A DNA stretch of 17,271 nucleotides from DASVBJ01 sp036375895 (GCA_036375895.1 DASVBJ010000373.1:1-17271), one strand, 5' to 3'; positions 7,413 to 17,144 are shown, numbered from the stretch's first letter. Made by a program: numbers and translations. Notes: a model not told the origin generated them from the sequence alone.

Positions 7413-8039
7413 ATGCCCGTCCGCCCACCGGCCGCCGCAGCCCTGTGCGGTCGCCACGTCCGACTGTCCCCGCTCGCGGCCGGCGACGCCGACGGCCTGT
7501 TCGAGGCCCTGGACGACGAGCGGGTCTGGGCCAAGGGCTACGCCGGCGGGCCGGCCAGCCGGCCCCAGGACCTCGACGGCATGCGCGCCTTCCTCCGGCC
7601 GTCCCTCGCCGCCGCCGAGCGCGGCGAGCGACAGGCGTACGTCGTGCGGCTGGCCGCCGACTCGGCGCTCGGACCGGCGGGCACCGTGGTCGGCACGAGC
7701 AGCCTCGGTGACGTCGACCTGGTCAACGAGCGCGTGCACCTCGGCTGGACCGCCTACGGCCCGCGGTGGTGGGGGACCGCGGTGAACGCCGAGTGCAAGC
7801 TGTTGCTGCTCGGCCACGCGTTCGACGACTGCGGCTTCGGCCGGGTCAAGATCCAGACGGACCTGCGCAACGAGCGCTCCCAGGCGGCCATCGCCAAGCT
7901 CGGCGCGACCCGGGAGGGTGTGCTGCGGCGGCACATGCGCCGTGCCGACGGCACGTTCCGCGACACGGTCGTCTACTCGATCCTGCGCGACGAGTGGCCC
8001 CTCGTGCGCGCCGGCCTGCTGGCCCGCCTCGAGTCCTGA
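7413..8039 (+). CDS. GNAT-family N-acetyltransferase (RimJ/RimL-like)
   Basis: A 208-residue protein with the RimJ/RimL-type GNAT layout. HVRLSPLAAGDADGLFEAL at the N-terminus is the usual first strand and helix; VVGTSSLGDVD (92-102) and VHLGWTAYGPRWWGTAVN (108-125) are the central strands and acetyl-CoA loop; KIQTDLRNERSQAAIAKLGA (146-165) is the conserved strand 5-helix 4 block. These enzymes move an acetyl group from acetyl-CoA to a protein N-terminus or small amine; the substrate is unknown here. There is no Shine-Dalgarno, but TAGGCT lies 8 nt before the ATG, suggesting a leaderless mRNA. It is transcribed divergently from the secreted propeller gene. The 110 nt to the next gene contain its promoter, so it is probably monocistronic. 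Confidence 0.88.
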   Translation: MPVRPPAAAALCGRHVRLSPLAAGDADGLFEALDDERVWAKGYAGGPASRPQDLDGMRAFLRPSLAAAERGERQAYVVRLAADSALGPAGTVVGTSSLGDVDLVNERVHLGWTAYGPRWWGTAVNAECKLLLLGHAFDDCGFGRVKIQTDLRNERSQAAIAKLGATREGVLRRHMRRADGTFRDTVVYSILRDEWPLVRAGLLARLES

Positions 8040-8103
8040 CCGACCCTCCGCGACCGATCATGCGCTGATCCGGCGACCGCGCACCCGGGGCCCGGGGCGG
8101 CCG

Positions 8104-8142
8104 GCGGTCTCCGTGCGGTCCCGGCGAGACCGCTCGTAGGCT
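8104..8142 (+). promoter_or_regulatory. dyad operator candidate and leaderless promoter of the aminotransferase operon
   Basis: GCGGTCTC (8104-8111) and GAGACCGC (8126-8133) form a perfect 8-bp inverted repeat whose halves start 22 bp apart, about two helical turns. It covers the expected -35 position of a promoter with TAGGCT at 8137-8142, which is 7 nt before ATG 8150. The placement suits a repressor or activator site, though the DNA could also form a hairpin. The protein that might bind is unknown. Confidence 0.45.
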
Positions 8143-8149
8143 GCGAGGC

Positions 8150-9505
8150 ATGACGCCTGACCCTGCTCGCGGTGCCCGCGCGTACGAGCTCGACCGTGCC
8201 CACGTCTTCCACTCCTGGTCCGCCCAGGCAGCTCTGGCGCCGATGGTGATCGCCGGGGCGGAGGGCAGCCACGTCTGGGACTTCGAGGGGCGCCGCTACC
8301 TCGACTTCTCCTCCCAGCTGGTCAACACCAACATCGGCCACCAGCACCCGAAGGTCGTGGAGGCCATCCGCGAGCAGGCGGGCGTGCTGTGCACCGTCGC
8401 GCCGCAGCACGCCAACGACCAGCGGTCGGAGTGCGCCAGGCTCATCGCCGAGCTCGCGCCGGGTGACCTGAACAAGGTGTTCTTCACCAACGCCGGTGCC
8501 GATGCGATCGAGAACGCCGTGCGGATGGCCCGGCTGCACACCGGTCGCCACAAGGTGCTCACGACCTACCGCAGCTATCACGGCAACACCGCGACGGCCA
8601 TCCAGATGACGGGCGACCCGCGGCGATGGGCCAACGACGGTGTCGCCACCGGCGTGGTGCACTTCTTCGGGCCCTACCCCTACCGGTCGCCGTTCTGGTC
8701 CCCGAGCGTCGAGGAGGAGTGCCGGCGGGCGCTCGAGCACCTCGAGCAGGTGGTGGCCTTCGAGGGACCGGCCACCATCGCGGCCGTCGTGCTCGAGACG
8801 ATCCCGGGCACGGCGGGGATCCTGGTCCCGCCGGACGGCTACCTGGCCGGCGTGCGCGAGATCTGCGACCGCCACGGCATCGTGTTCGTCGCCGACGAGG
8901 TGATGGCCGGGTTCGGCCGGGCCGGTGAGTGGTTCGCCGTCGACCACTGGGACGTCACTCCGGACCTCATCGCGTTCGCGAAGGGGTCCAACTCCGGCTA
9001 CGTCCCGCTCGGCGGCGTGATCATCTCCGAGGCGATCGCGGCCACGTTCGCGGAGCGGCCGTTCCCCGGTGGGCTGACCTACTCGGGGCACCCGCTCGCG
9101 TGCGCGGCCGCCGTGGCGAGCATCAAGGCGATGCGCGATGAGGGCATCGTCGACAACGCCAGGCGGATCGGGGAGACCGTGCTCGGACCGGGCCTGCGCG
9201 AGCTGGCCGGGCGGCACCCGAGCGTCGGTGAGGTGCGCGGGCTCGGGGTGTTCTGGGCTCTCGACCTGGTCCGCGACCGCACGACCCGCGAGATGCTCGT
9301 CCCCTACAACGCGACCGGCTCGGCCAACCAGCCGATGGCCGACCTGGTGGCGGCCTGCAAGGAACGGGGGCTCCTGCCGTTCACGAACTTCAACCGCCTG
9401 CACGTCGTGCCGCCGTGCACCATCACCGAGGCGGAGGCGAAAGAGGGCCTGGCCGTCCTCGACGAGGCGCTGAGCGCGGCCGACCGGCACACCACCGGCG
9501 CCTGA
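8150..9505 (+). CDS. class III PLP-dependent aminotransferase (omega-amino acid/taurine-type)
   Basis: A 451-residue fold type I class III aminotransferase. The signature is clear: VFVADEVMAGFGRAGEWFA with D249 expected to bind the pyridine nitrogen, and AFAKGSNSGYVPLGG with K278 as the lysine forming the PLP aldimine. FFTNAGADAIENAVRMAR gives the phosphate-cup region and RSYHGNT the conserved histidine-glycine that stacks on PLP. GYVPLGG and LTYSGHPLACAAA resemble omega-amino acid or taurine-pyruvate aminotransferases more than ornithine or acetylornithine types, but the amine donor cannot be decided. The start ATG 8150 follows TAGGCT by 7 nt with no Shine-Dalgarno. It leads a same-strand run with only 31 nt to the next gene, then purD and purB, so it may be the promoter-proximal gene of a purine operon. 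Confidence 0.92.
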   Translation: MTPDPARGARAYELDRAHVFHSWSAQAALAPMVIAGAEGSHVWDFEGRRYLDFSSQLVNTNIGHQHPKVVEAIREQAGVLCTVAPQHANDQRSECARLIAELAPGDLNKVFFTNAGADAIENAVRMARLHTGRHKVLTTYRSYHGNTATAIQMTGDPRRWANDGVATGVVHFFGPYPYRSPFWSPSVEEECRRALEHLEQVVAFEGPATIAAVVLETIPGTAGILVPPDGYLAGVREICDRHGIVFVADEVMAGFGRAGEWFAVDHWDVTPDLIAFAKGSNSGYVPLGGVIISEAIAATFAERPFPGGLTYSGHPLACAAAVASIKAMRDEGIVDNARRIGETVLGPGLRELAGRHPSVGEVRGLGVFWALDLVRDRTTREMLVPYNATGSANQPMADLVAACKERGLLPFTNFNRLHVVPPCTITEAEAKEGLAVLDEALSAADRHTTGA

Positions 9506-9524
9506 CGGCCGAGCGTCGACCCGC

Positions 9525-9530
9525 TAGCGT
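9525..9530 (+). promoter_or_regulatory. -10-like hexamer before the small gene upstream of purD
   Basis: TAGCGT lies 6 nt before the GTG at 9537, the spacing expected when transcription begins at the start codon itself. It would give the small gene, purD and purB a promoter of their own within the spacer after the aminotransferase gene. No -35 box was recognised. Confidence 0.4.
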
Positions 9531-9536
9531 CGGGGC

Positions 9537-10087
9537 GTGAGCTACGACATCTTCTTCGTGCGGCGTGACCCTGGCCAGTCCTTCGAGGACGCCATCGACG
9601 CCACCGAGGAGGACTTCGGCGACGGCGACCCCGGCCCCCTGCAGGACGTCGACTTCGAGGTGTGGGACCGCATCCTGCCTCGGGCGCGGACCATCCTCGG
9701 CGACATCGAGGTCTTCGAGGACGCCGAGTCCCGCTCCCTGACCCACCCCCGGACGGGCATCGAGCTCTCCCTGATCCCGGGGGAGGTCGCGATCAACGTC
9801 GGACCGGGCCAGTCCGCGGTCGACAGCGTCGAGCTCATGCACACCGTCTACATGCTCGCCCGGGCGGTGGAGGACGAGACCGGGCTGGAGGGCTACGACC
9901 CCCAGCTCGGTGAGCCGATCACCGACGTGCGCGCCGAGAAGGGTCGAGGCCCCAAGCCGGCCCGTCACGCCGAGCAGGAGGACCAGGACCACGGGCCCAC
10001 GGGGGTCATCACCCGGCCCGAGCGGCCGGAGAAGGTTCAGGTCCCGGAGCCACCGAGCCGTCGGCGCTGGTGGGAGTTCTGGAAGCC

Positions 10088-10091
<4 letters not shown>
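9537..10091 (+). CDS. protein of unknown function, overlapping purD
   Basis: A 184-residue acidic protein not assigned to a named family. It opens SYDIFFVRRDPGQSFEDAI, which recalls small actinobacterial proteins beginning SYDL/I, and the first 125 residues look folded (alternating strands and helices). Residues from about 128 are proline- and charge-rich and probably disordered, ending in the aromatic, basic tail RRRWWEFWKP. There is no signal peptide or membrane segment; the tail could bind a membrane surface or partner. GTG 9537 is used because TAGCGT lies 6 nt upstream and the reading begins with the structured segment. Its TGA overlaps the purD GTG as GTGA, which implies translational coupling with PurD and suggests a role tied to purine synthesis, though that is only inference from position. 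Confidence 0.8.
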
Positions 10092-11820
<1,729 letters not shown>

Positions 11821-11824
<4 letters not shown>

Positions 11825-13245
11825 ACGCGATCCCCGACGTCCTGGCCGCCCGCTACGCCAGCGAGCCGCTGGTCCGGCTGTGGTCGCTGGAGAACAAGGT
11901 CGTCCTCGAGCGCCGGCTGTGGCTGGCCGTGCTCAGTGCTCAGCGCGATCTCGGGGTCGACGTGCCCGACGGGGTGGTCGAGGCCTACGAAAAGGTCGTC
12001 GACCAGGTCGACCTCGACTCGATCCGCCGGCGCGAGGCGGTCACCCGCCACGACGTGAAGGCCCGCATCGAGGAGTTCAGCGCGCTCGCCGGCCACGAGC
12101 ACATCCACAAGGGCATGACGAGCCGCGACCTCACCGAGAACGTCGAGCAGCTGCAGGTCCGCGCCAGCCTCGAGCTCGTCCGTGACCGGGCCGTCGCGGC
12201 CCTGGCCCGCCTCGCCCGGCTCGCCCTGGAGCACTCCGACGTGGTGATCGCCGGGCGCAGCCACAACGTCGCCGCGCAGGCGACCACGCTCGGCAAGCGG
12301 TTCGCCTCCGCCGCCGAGGAGCTGCTCATCGCGGTCGAGCACCTCGAGGGGCTCCTCGAGCGCTACCCGCTGCGCGGCATCAAGGGGCCGGTGGGGACCG
12401 CGCAGGACCAGCTCGACCTGCTCGGCGGTGACCGGGAGGCGCTCGCGGCGCTCGAGGAACGGGTCGCCGCGCACCTCGGGTTCTCGCACGTGCTGGCGAG
12501 CGTCGGCCAGGTCTACCCGCGGTCGCTGGACTTCCAGACCCTGGCCGCCCTGGTGCAGCTGGCGGCCGCGCCGTCCAGCCTGGCGACGACGATCCGGCTG
12601 ATGGCCGGGCAGGAGCTCGTCACCGAGGGGTTCCGGGCCGGCCAGGTCGGGTCCAGCGCGATGCCGCACAAGATGAACACCCGCTCCTGCGAGCGGGTCA
12701 ACGGGCTCGCGGTGGTGCTGCGCGGCTACCTGTCGATGGTCGGTGAGCTGGCCGGTGACCAGTGGAACGAAGGCGACGTGTCCTGCTCGGTCGTACGCCG
12801 GGTAGCCCTCCCCGACGCGTTCTTCGCCACGGACGGTCTGTTCGAGACCTTCCTCACCGTGCTCGACGAGTTCGGCGCCTACCCCGCGGTGGCCCGGCGC
12901 GAGCTCGACCGCTACCTGCCGTTCCTCGCCACCACCAAGGTCCTGATGGCCGCGGTGCGCAAGGGCGTCGGGCGCGAGGCGGCGCACGAGGCGATCAAGG
13001 AGCACGCGGTGGCCGTGGCCCTGGCGATGCGCGAGGAGGGCACCGAGCGCAACGACCTGTTCGACCGCCTCGCCAATGACCCGCGGCTCGGGCTGTCACG
13101 GGCCGAGCTCGACGACCTGGTCGCCGACCCGCAGTCCTTCACCGGCGCGGCAGGCGCGCAGGTGGCCGAGGTGGTCCGTCGCGTCGAGGCCGTCGTACGC
13201 CGCCACCCGGAGGCCGCGGACTACACCCCCGCCCCGATCCTCTGA
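11821..13245 (+). CDS. purB: adenylosuccinate lyase
   Basis: A 474-residue member of the fumarase/aspartase superfamily, which cleaves SAICAR to AICAR and adenylosuccinate to AMP, releasing fumarate, as a cytoplasmic homotetramer. Visible are HDVKARIEEF, the GMTSRDLTENVEQLQ block, RSHNVAAQATTLGKRF, and the family signature with its flexible catalytic loop, SSAMPHKMN (278-286). The length matches actinobacterial PurB. The reading frame is open from 11731, but the GTG at 11821 is chosen because NAIPDVLAARYAS is the usual N-terminus, it forms GTGA with the purD stop, and GACAAT precedes it by 7 nt. It ends 12 nt from the stop of a convergent flavoprotein gene. Its two reactions connect purC in this window with purA. 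Confidence 0.97.
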
Positions 13246-13257
13246 GCCGGGCGGTCC

Positions 13258-13896
13258 TCAGCGCGGCTGCGCGTAGAGACCGCGGGCGTAGTCCGGTCCG
13301 TAGTAGCGCTCCAGGTCCTCGAGCCTCTCCTCCGGCCGTTCGAGAGCCCGCGCGATGACGGCCCGCGACGGCAGGCCGCCGGCGTCCCAGCTCGCGGCCT
13401 CCCACAGCTGCGAGCGCAGGAACGCCTTGGAGCAGTGGTAGAAGACCTCCTCGATGTCGACCACCAGCGCGAGGACCGGCCGGTGGCCCTTGACCACCAT
13501 GGCGTCGAGGAAGGGCGCCTCACGGATGATCCGCGCGCGTCCGTTGATGCGCAGGGTGTCGCCGCGGCCGGGCACCAGGAACAGCAGCCCGACGTGCGGG
13601 TTCGACAGCACGTTCAGGTAGCCGTCGGCGCGGCGGTTGCCGGGCCGCTCCGGGATCGCGATCGTGGTGTCGTCGAGGACATGGACGAAACCGCGGGGAT
13701 CACCCTTGGGGGAGACGTCGCAGCTGCCGTCGGCGGCCGACGTCGCGAGCAGGCAGAACGGCGAGGCAGCCAGCCACGCCCGGTCGTGCTCGTGCAGGCG
13801 GGGGCGAGCCTTCCTGGCGACCCGCTCGCTCGGCTCGCCGAGCAGCGCGCGCAGCTCGTCGGATGCGGTGATCTCGGTCCAGCTGCTGGTGTCCAC
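13258..13896 (-). CDS. PPOX-class FMN-dependent flavoprotein (MSMEG_1061-like)
   Basis: A 212-residue split-barrel flavoprotein of the pyridoxamine-phosphate-oxidase-like superfamily. The core runs from FCLLATSAADGSCDVSPKGD, where the first strands and the SPKGDPRGF loop typically contact the FMN phosphate, through AIPERPGNRRADGYLNVL and LLFLVPGRGDTLRINGRARI, and ends with HCSKAFLRSQLW, a feature of the MSMEG_1061/DR_2398-type subgroup. It is unlikely to be true PdxH; members are proposed FMN reductases or oxidoreductases of unknown substrate. The start GTG 13896 follows AGAGGA (13909-13904) with 7 nt spacing. The gene begins 4 nt after the regulator-peroxiredoxin gene and is certainly co-transcribed with it, which supports a redox role. 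The convergent purB gene ends 12 nt from its stop. Confidence 0.88.
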   Translation of the reverse strand: MDTSSWTEITASDELRALLGEPSERVARKARPRLHEHDRAWLAASPFCLLATSAADGSCDVSPKGDPRGFVHVLDDTTIAIPERPGNRRADGYLNVLSNPHVGLLFLVPGRGDTLRINGRARIIREAPFLDAMVVKGHRPVLALVVDIEEVFYHCSKAFLRSQLWEAASWDAGGLPSRAVIARALERPEERLEDLERYYGPDYARGLYAQPR

Positions 13897-13900
13897 CCCG

Positions 13901-14830
13901 TCATCCTCTCTTGTCGGTGGGTGCTCGCTTCGACCTGGCCAACGACCAGGCCACCGCGTCGGCGATGTCGTCCACCGGGTAGCGCACGGCCCGGACCACG
14001 CGGTCGGCGCCGATGACCAGCACCAGCCGGCGCAGCCGCACGACACCGCCGGCGCGGAAGGTCGGCAGCCGCAGTGCCGCCGCCAGCTCGAGGTCGGCGT
14101 CGGACATCAGCGGGAACGGGATGTCCTCGGCCTCGGCGAAGGCCCGCTGCTCGTCCGGCCGCTGGGTGCTCACGCCCTGGACGGCGACGTCCGCCGCGGT
14201 GAACAGGTCGAAGGAGTCGCGGAACAGCCTGTTCTCCAGGGTGCAGCCGATCGCGCCGGGGATGTCCGCCCAGCCGTCGGGCAGCGGGGTGGGCCGCCCG
14301 GTCGCCGGATAGGCGAAGACGACGGTGGCCCGACGGTCGGCGGCGACCACGTCGCGCGGTCCTCCGGTGGTCGAGGGCAGCGCCAGGCCCGCGGGCACCG
14401 GCCGGCCGACCAGCGCCTGCACCCGCTCGGCGTCGGGCGCGCCATGCCGGCTCGTGGCGGACAGGGCACCGTCACCGAGCAGCCAGCGGTCACCCCAGTC
14501 CTGCAGCGCGACGAGCACCGGGACGAAGGCGTGCCCGGCCGGCGTCAGCCGGTAGTCGTGCCGGACCGGTGACTGCTGGTAGGCGACCCTCTCGAGCAGC
14601 CCGTGCTCGACCAGGTGGGTGAGCCGCTCGGTGAGCACCTTGCGCGAGATGCGCAGCTCGGTGACGAGCGCGTCGAAGCGGCAGTGGCCGCGGGTGATCT
14701 CCCGCAGGATGACGAGGCTCCATCGGTCGCCGACCGCGACCGCGGCCTGGGCCACGGCGCAGGTCGGGTCGGCCCCGGCCCACCGGGTGGCGGACCGTGC
14801 TCCCGCATCCTGCTCGACGTCGTCTCCCAC
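13901..14830 (-). CDS. HxlR-type winged-helix regulator fused to a peroxiredoxin-like domain
   Basis: About 309 residues from the GTG at 14830 (317 if the TTG at 14854 is used; numbers below use the longer form). Residues 25-125 are an HxlR winged helix: TCAVAQAAVAVGDRWSLVIL, then RFDALVTELRISRKVLTERL as recognition region and VRHDYRLTPAGHAF as wing. C32 is at the position of the redox or electrophile-sensing cysteine of HxlR proteins. Residues 160-305 are a peroxiredoxin/redoxin fold with IPGAIGCTLE, C204 as likely peroxidatic cysteine, and FPLMSDADLELAAALRLPTF. The usual second cysteine five residues later is R209, so no normal resolving cysteine is present; C58 is the only other cysteine. 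It probably senses peroxide or another oxidant and controls itself, the flavoprotein and the divergent transporter. GTG 14830 is preferred because TACCCT precedes it by 7 nt. Confidence 0.88.
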   Translation of the reverse strand: MGDDVEQDAGARSATRWAGADPTCAVAQAAVAVGDRWSLVILREITRGHCRFDALVTELRISRKVLTERLTHLVEHGLLERVAYQQSPVRHDYRLTPAGHAFVPVLVALQDWGDRWLLGDGALSATSRHGAPDAERVQALVGRPVPAGLALPSTTGGPRDVVAADRRATVVFAYPATGRPTPLPDGWADIPGAIGCTLENRLFRDSFDLFTAADVAVQGVSTQRPDEQRAFAEAEDIPFPLMSDADLELAAALRLPTFRAGGVVRLRRLVLVIGADRVVRAVRYPVDDIADAVAWSLARSKRAPTDKRG

Positions 14831-14836
14831 GACCCC

Positions 14837-14864
14837 TAGGGTATGGGTTCCCAAAGGGAACTCA
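14837..14864. promoter_or_regulatory. divergent promoter with dyad operator between the regulator and transporter genes
   Basis: Plus-strand TAGGGT (14837-14842) and minus-strand TACCCT (14843-14838) share the same bases as opposed -10 hexamers. Adjacent to them TGGGTTCCC (14844-14852), AAA, and GGGAACTCA (14856-14864) form a 9-bp-arm inverted repeat with one mismatch. The dyad would block both directions, fitting autoregulation by the HxlR-like protein. The plus-strand transcript would carry AGGAGG (14866-14871), 6 nt before GTG 14878. Confidence 0.6.
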
Positions 14865-14877
14865 CAGGAGGTGCGGG

Positions 14878-16122
14878 GTGACTCCGAGCGTGTGGCGAGC
14901 CGTGGCGAGCCTGCCGACGTGGATGCGGTGGCTGCTGCTGGGGCAGTTCGTGAACGCGACCGGCTCGCTCATGTGGATCTACCTCACGCTCTACCTCGTC
15001 CAGAACCGGGGCCTGTCGCTCGGCATGGCGGGGCTGGTCGCGGGCGCCAACGGTGTCGGAACGATCGCGGGCAACCTCGTGGGCGGCTCGGTGGCCGACC
15101 GGTTCGGCATCCGGCGTACCGCCCTGTCCTGCCTGGCCCTCTCCTCGTTCGCCTGCGCGGCCGTCCCGCTCGTCCCGACGGCCGGGCTGGCCGCGGTGGT
15201 GGGGCTGCGAGGGCTGGTGGGCGGCGCGACCCGTCCGGTGCTGTCGGCGCTGGTGGCCGGCGAGCTGCCCGCGCAGCGACGACGGGAAGGCATTGCGCTG
15301 TCGCGCTCGGTGCTCAACGCCGGGACAGTGATCGGACCGCCGCTGGGCGCGGTGATCGCCGCGCACGCCTTCGGCGCCGTGTTCGTGGTCGACGGCCTCA
15401 CCGGGTTGATGCTCACCTGGCTGGTGTTCCGATTCGTGCCGGGCGAGGGCGCGGCGCGATCCGGTGTCGCGGCGTCGCCGGGGTCGCTGTGGTCGGCGCT
15501 GCGGCGGGACGTCGCGCTGCGACGCCTGCTCCTCGGCATCGTCGCGGTCGACACGACCTACCGGCTGATGTACACGGTCCTTCCCGTCCAGCTGGCCCAC
15601 CGCGGCGTCTCGCCGGTGGCCTACGGTCTGCTGATCTCGCTGAACTGCGTGCTCATCGTGGCGGCCGAGGCGCCGATCGCGCTGGCCTTGCGGGAGCGGC
15701 CGGCCATCCCGGTCATCGCTGGCGGCTTCGCGCTGGTCGGCGCGGCCTACCTGCTGCTGGGCCTGGACCCGGGCCTGCTGTTCGCCGTCCTCGCCGTGGT
15801 GGTGCTCACCGGCGGGGAGATGCTCTACAAGCCGACCGCGACCGCGCACGCCGCGGACCTGGCACCCGCGGGGATGACCGCGCGCTACCAGAGCGCCTAC
15901 GGCGCCGCCTCGATCGCGGGCACCATGCTCAGCCCGGTGCTCGGTGGTGCGCTGTACGACGCCGCACCCGAGCTGGTCTGGCCGGTCGCCGGCGTGGTCG
16001 CGGTCGCGGCAGGGGTTCTGCTCTACCTGCGCTCGTCCGCCGAGGTGCCGGCCGCGGGCTCGGAAGAGGACTCGCTCACGGTTCCTCCCGGGGCCGGTCG
16101 TCCTGGCAGACTGCCCGGGTGA
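14878..16122 (+). CDS. major facilitator superfamily transporter, probable drug or metabolite exporter
   Basis: A 414-residue hydrophobic protein with about 12 predicted membrane helices in two bundles separated by a loop near RFVPGEGAARSG. GNLVGGSVADRFGIRR (65-80) is the motif A of the MFS between helices 2 and 3, and LRGLVGGATRPVLSAL, RSVLNAGTVIGPPLGAVI match helices 4 and 5 of drug:proton antiporters of the DHA1 type. The cargo is unknown. The GTG at 14878 has an ideal AGGAGG with 6 nt spacing; the frame is open further upstream across the regulator promoter, but that is not coding. It is transcribed divergently from the HxlR-peroxiredoxin gene and shares its dyad, so it is likely a target. 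Its TGA overlaps the purC GTG (GTGA), linking a transporter to purine synthesis. Confidence 0.88.
   Translation: MTPSVWRAVASLPTWMRWLLLGQFVNATGSLMWIYLTLYLVQNRGLSLGMAGLVAGANGVGTIAGNLVGGSVADRFGIRRTALSCLALSSFACAAVPLVPTAGLAAVVGLRGLVGGATRPVLSALVAGELPAQRRREGIALSRSVLNAGTVIGPPLGAVIAAHAFGAVFVVDGLTGLMLTWLVFRFVPGEGAARSGVAASPGSLWSALRRDVALRRLLLGIVAVDTTYRLMYTVLPVQLAHRGVSPVAYGLLISLNCVLIVAAEAPIALALRERPAIPVIAGGFALVGAAYLLLGLDPGLLFAVLAVVVLTGGEMLYKPTATAHAADLAPAGMTARYQSAYGAASIAGTMLSPVLGGALYDAAPELVWPVAGVVAVAAGVLLYLRSSAEVPAAGSEEDSLTVPPGAGRPGRLPG
16107..16112 (+). promoter_or_regulatory. -10-like hexamer before purC
   Basis: CAGACT lies 6 nt before GTG 16119 and 9 nt before ATG 16122, within the last codons of the transporter gene. 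The first spacing suits a leaderless transcript and supports GTG as the purC start. The hexamer is a partial consensus match and no -35 was recognised. Confidence 0.35.
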
Positions 16123-16973
16123 TGGCGTACCGACACCTGCACAGCGGCAAGGTCCGCGACCTCTACGAGACCGACGACGGGCTGCTGCTGATGGTCGCGA
16201 GCGACCGCATCTCGGCCTTCGACTTCGTGCTGCCGACCGCGATCCCGGACAAGGGCCGGATCCTCACCCAGCTCTCCCTGTGGTGGTTCGAGCAGCTGGC
16301 CGACGTGGTGGCCAACCACGTGGTCTCCACCGACGTGCCCGACGAGTTCGCCGGCCGGGCAATCCTGTGCCGGCGGCTGGAGATGTTCCCGGTCGAGTGC
16401 GTCGCCCGCGGCTACCTCACCGGCTCGGGTCTGGCCGACTACCGGGCCACCGGCGCGGTCTGCGGGGTGGCGCTTCCGGGCGGCCTGGTCGACGGGTCGG
16501 TGCTGCCCGAGCCGATCTTCACGCCGGCCACCAAGGCCGATCTCGGCGAGCACGACGAGAACGTCTCGTACGACGAGGTCGAGGCCACCGTCGGCGCCCA
16601 CACGGCCGACGAGCTGCGCCGGCTGACCCTCGCGGTCTACGGCCGGGCTCGTGACATCGCGCTCGACCGCGGCATCGTCGTCGCCGACACCAAGCTGGAG
16701 TTCGGCCGCACCCCGCAGGGCCACGTCGTGCTGGCCGACGAGGTGCTCACCCCCGACTCGTCGCGGTTCTGGCCGGCGGACCGATGGCAGCCGGGCCGAC
16801 CGCAGCCGTCCTACGACAAGCAGTTCGTCCGTGACTGGCTGACCTCGCCGGCGTCCGGCTGGGACCGGGCGTCGGGGCAGGCCCCGCCGCCGCTGCCCGA
16901 CGACGTGGTCGAGCAGACCCGCGCGCGCTACGTCGAGGCCTACGAGCGGCTGACCGGCCGGCGCTGGAGCTGA
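16119..16973 (+). CDS. purC: phosphoribosylaminoimidazole-succinocarboxamide (SAICAR) synthase
   Basis: A 284-residue enzyme joining CAIR and aspartate with ATP to form SAICAR, the substrate of PurB. The family landmarks appear in order: HSGKVRDLYE (8-17), SDRISAFDFVLPT, LSLWWFEQL, ECVARGYLTGSGL, PIFTPATKA with GEHDENVS, VADTKLEFG, LTPDSSRFWP and PSYDKQFVRDWL, ending with TRARYVEAYERLTG. The start is GTG 16119, giving GTGA with the transporter stop and the better spacing from CAGACT; ATG 16122 is the next codon and changes only one residue. No Shine-Dalgarno is seen. It faces a second PurC-like gene in tail-to-tail orientation across 171 nt, a stretch in which I found no gene or convincing hairpin. 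Confidence 0.97.
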   Translation: MMAYRHLHSGKVRDLYETDDGLLLMVASDRISAFDFVLPTAIPDKGRILTQLSLWWFEQLADVVANHVVSTDVPDEFAGRAILCRRLEMFPVECVARGYLTGSGLADYRATGAVCGVALPGGLVDGSVLPEPIFTPATKADLGEHDENVSYDEVEATVGAHTADELRRLTLAVYGRARDIALDRGIVVADTKLEFGRTPQGHVVLADEVLTPDSSRFWPADRWQPGRPQPSYDKQFVRDWLTSPASGWDRASGQAPPPLPDDVVEQTRARYVEAYERLTGRRWS

Positions 16974-17144
16974 GCCCGGGGCCCACCCGTAGTCGACATC
17001 CTCGGTCTGCCCGAGCTCACATCCGTGATCGTTCGCGACGTTCGGCACCCTCCGCCCGGCGTGCCACCCGCCCGTAGGTCGTCGGTGTGACGTGTGTCAA
17101 CGCCGCGTCGACGGCACCGCCGGACAGCGCCACGCAGAGGTCCG

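Noticed and set aside
8053..8073. Weak dyad GATCA-TGCGC-TGATC as terminator of the acetyltransferase gene
   Set aside because: Only 5-bp arms and no T tract; its GATCATGC similarity to the 1279-1324 palindrome is noted in that finding only.
7973..9490. 505-codon minus-strand open frame over the aminotransferase
   Set aside because: No family features, shadow composition, and the plus strand carries complete PLP-binding motifs.
14797..14877. Upstream extension of the MFS gene
   Set aside because: It would pass through the regulator's promoter and coding start; GTG 14878 has an ideal Shine-Dalgarno and begins the hydrophobic protein properly.
16023..17048. 341-codon minus-strand open frame across purC and the following spacer
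   Set aside because: Antisense shadow of purC; it is not in the frame of the partial second PurC, and its start lies in sequence without ribosome site.
17071..17100. Minus-strand TTGACA (17100-17095) with TACGGG about 18 nt on, as a promoter
   Set aside because: The -35 is a perfect match but the -10 is poor, and it would only drive antisense RNA into purC. I cannot support it as a promoter.
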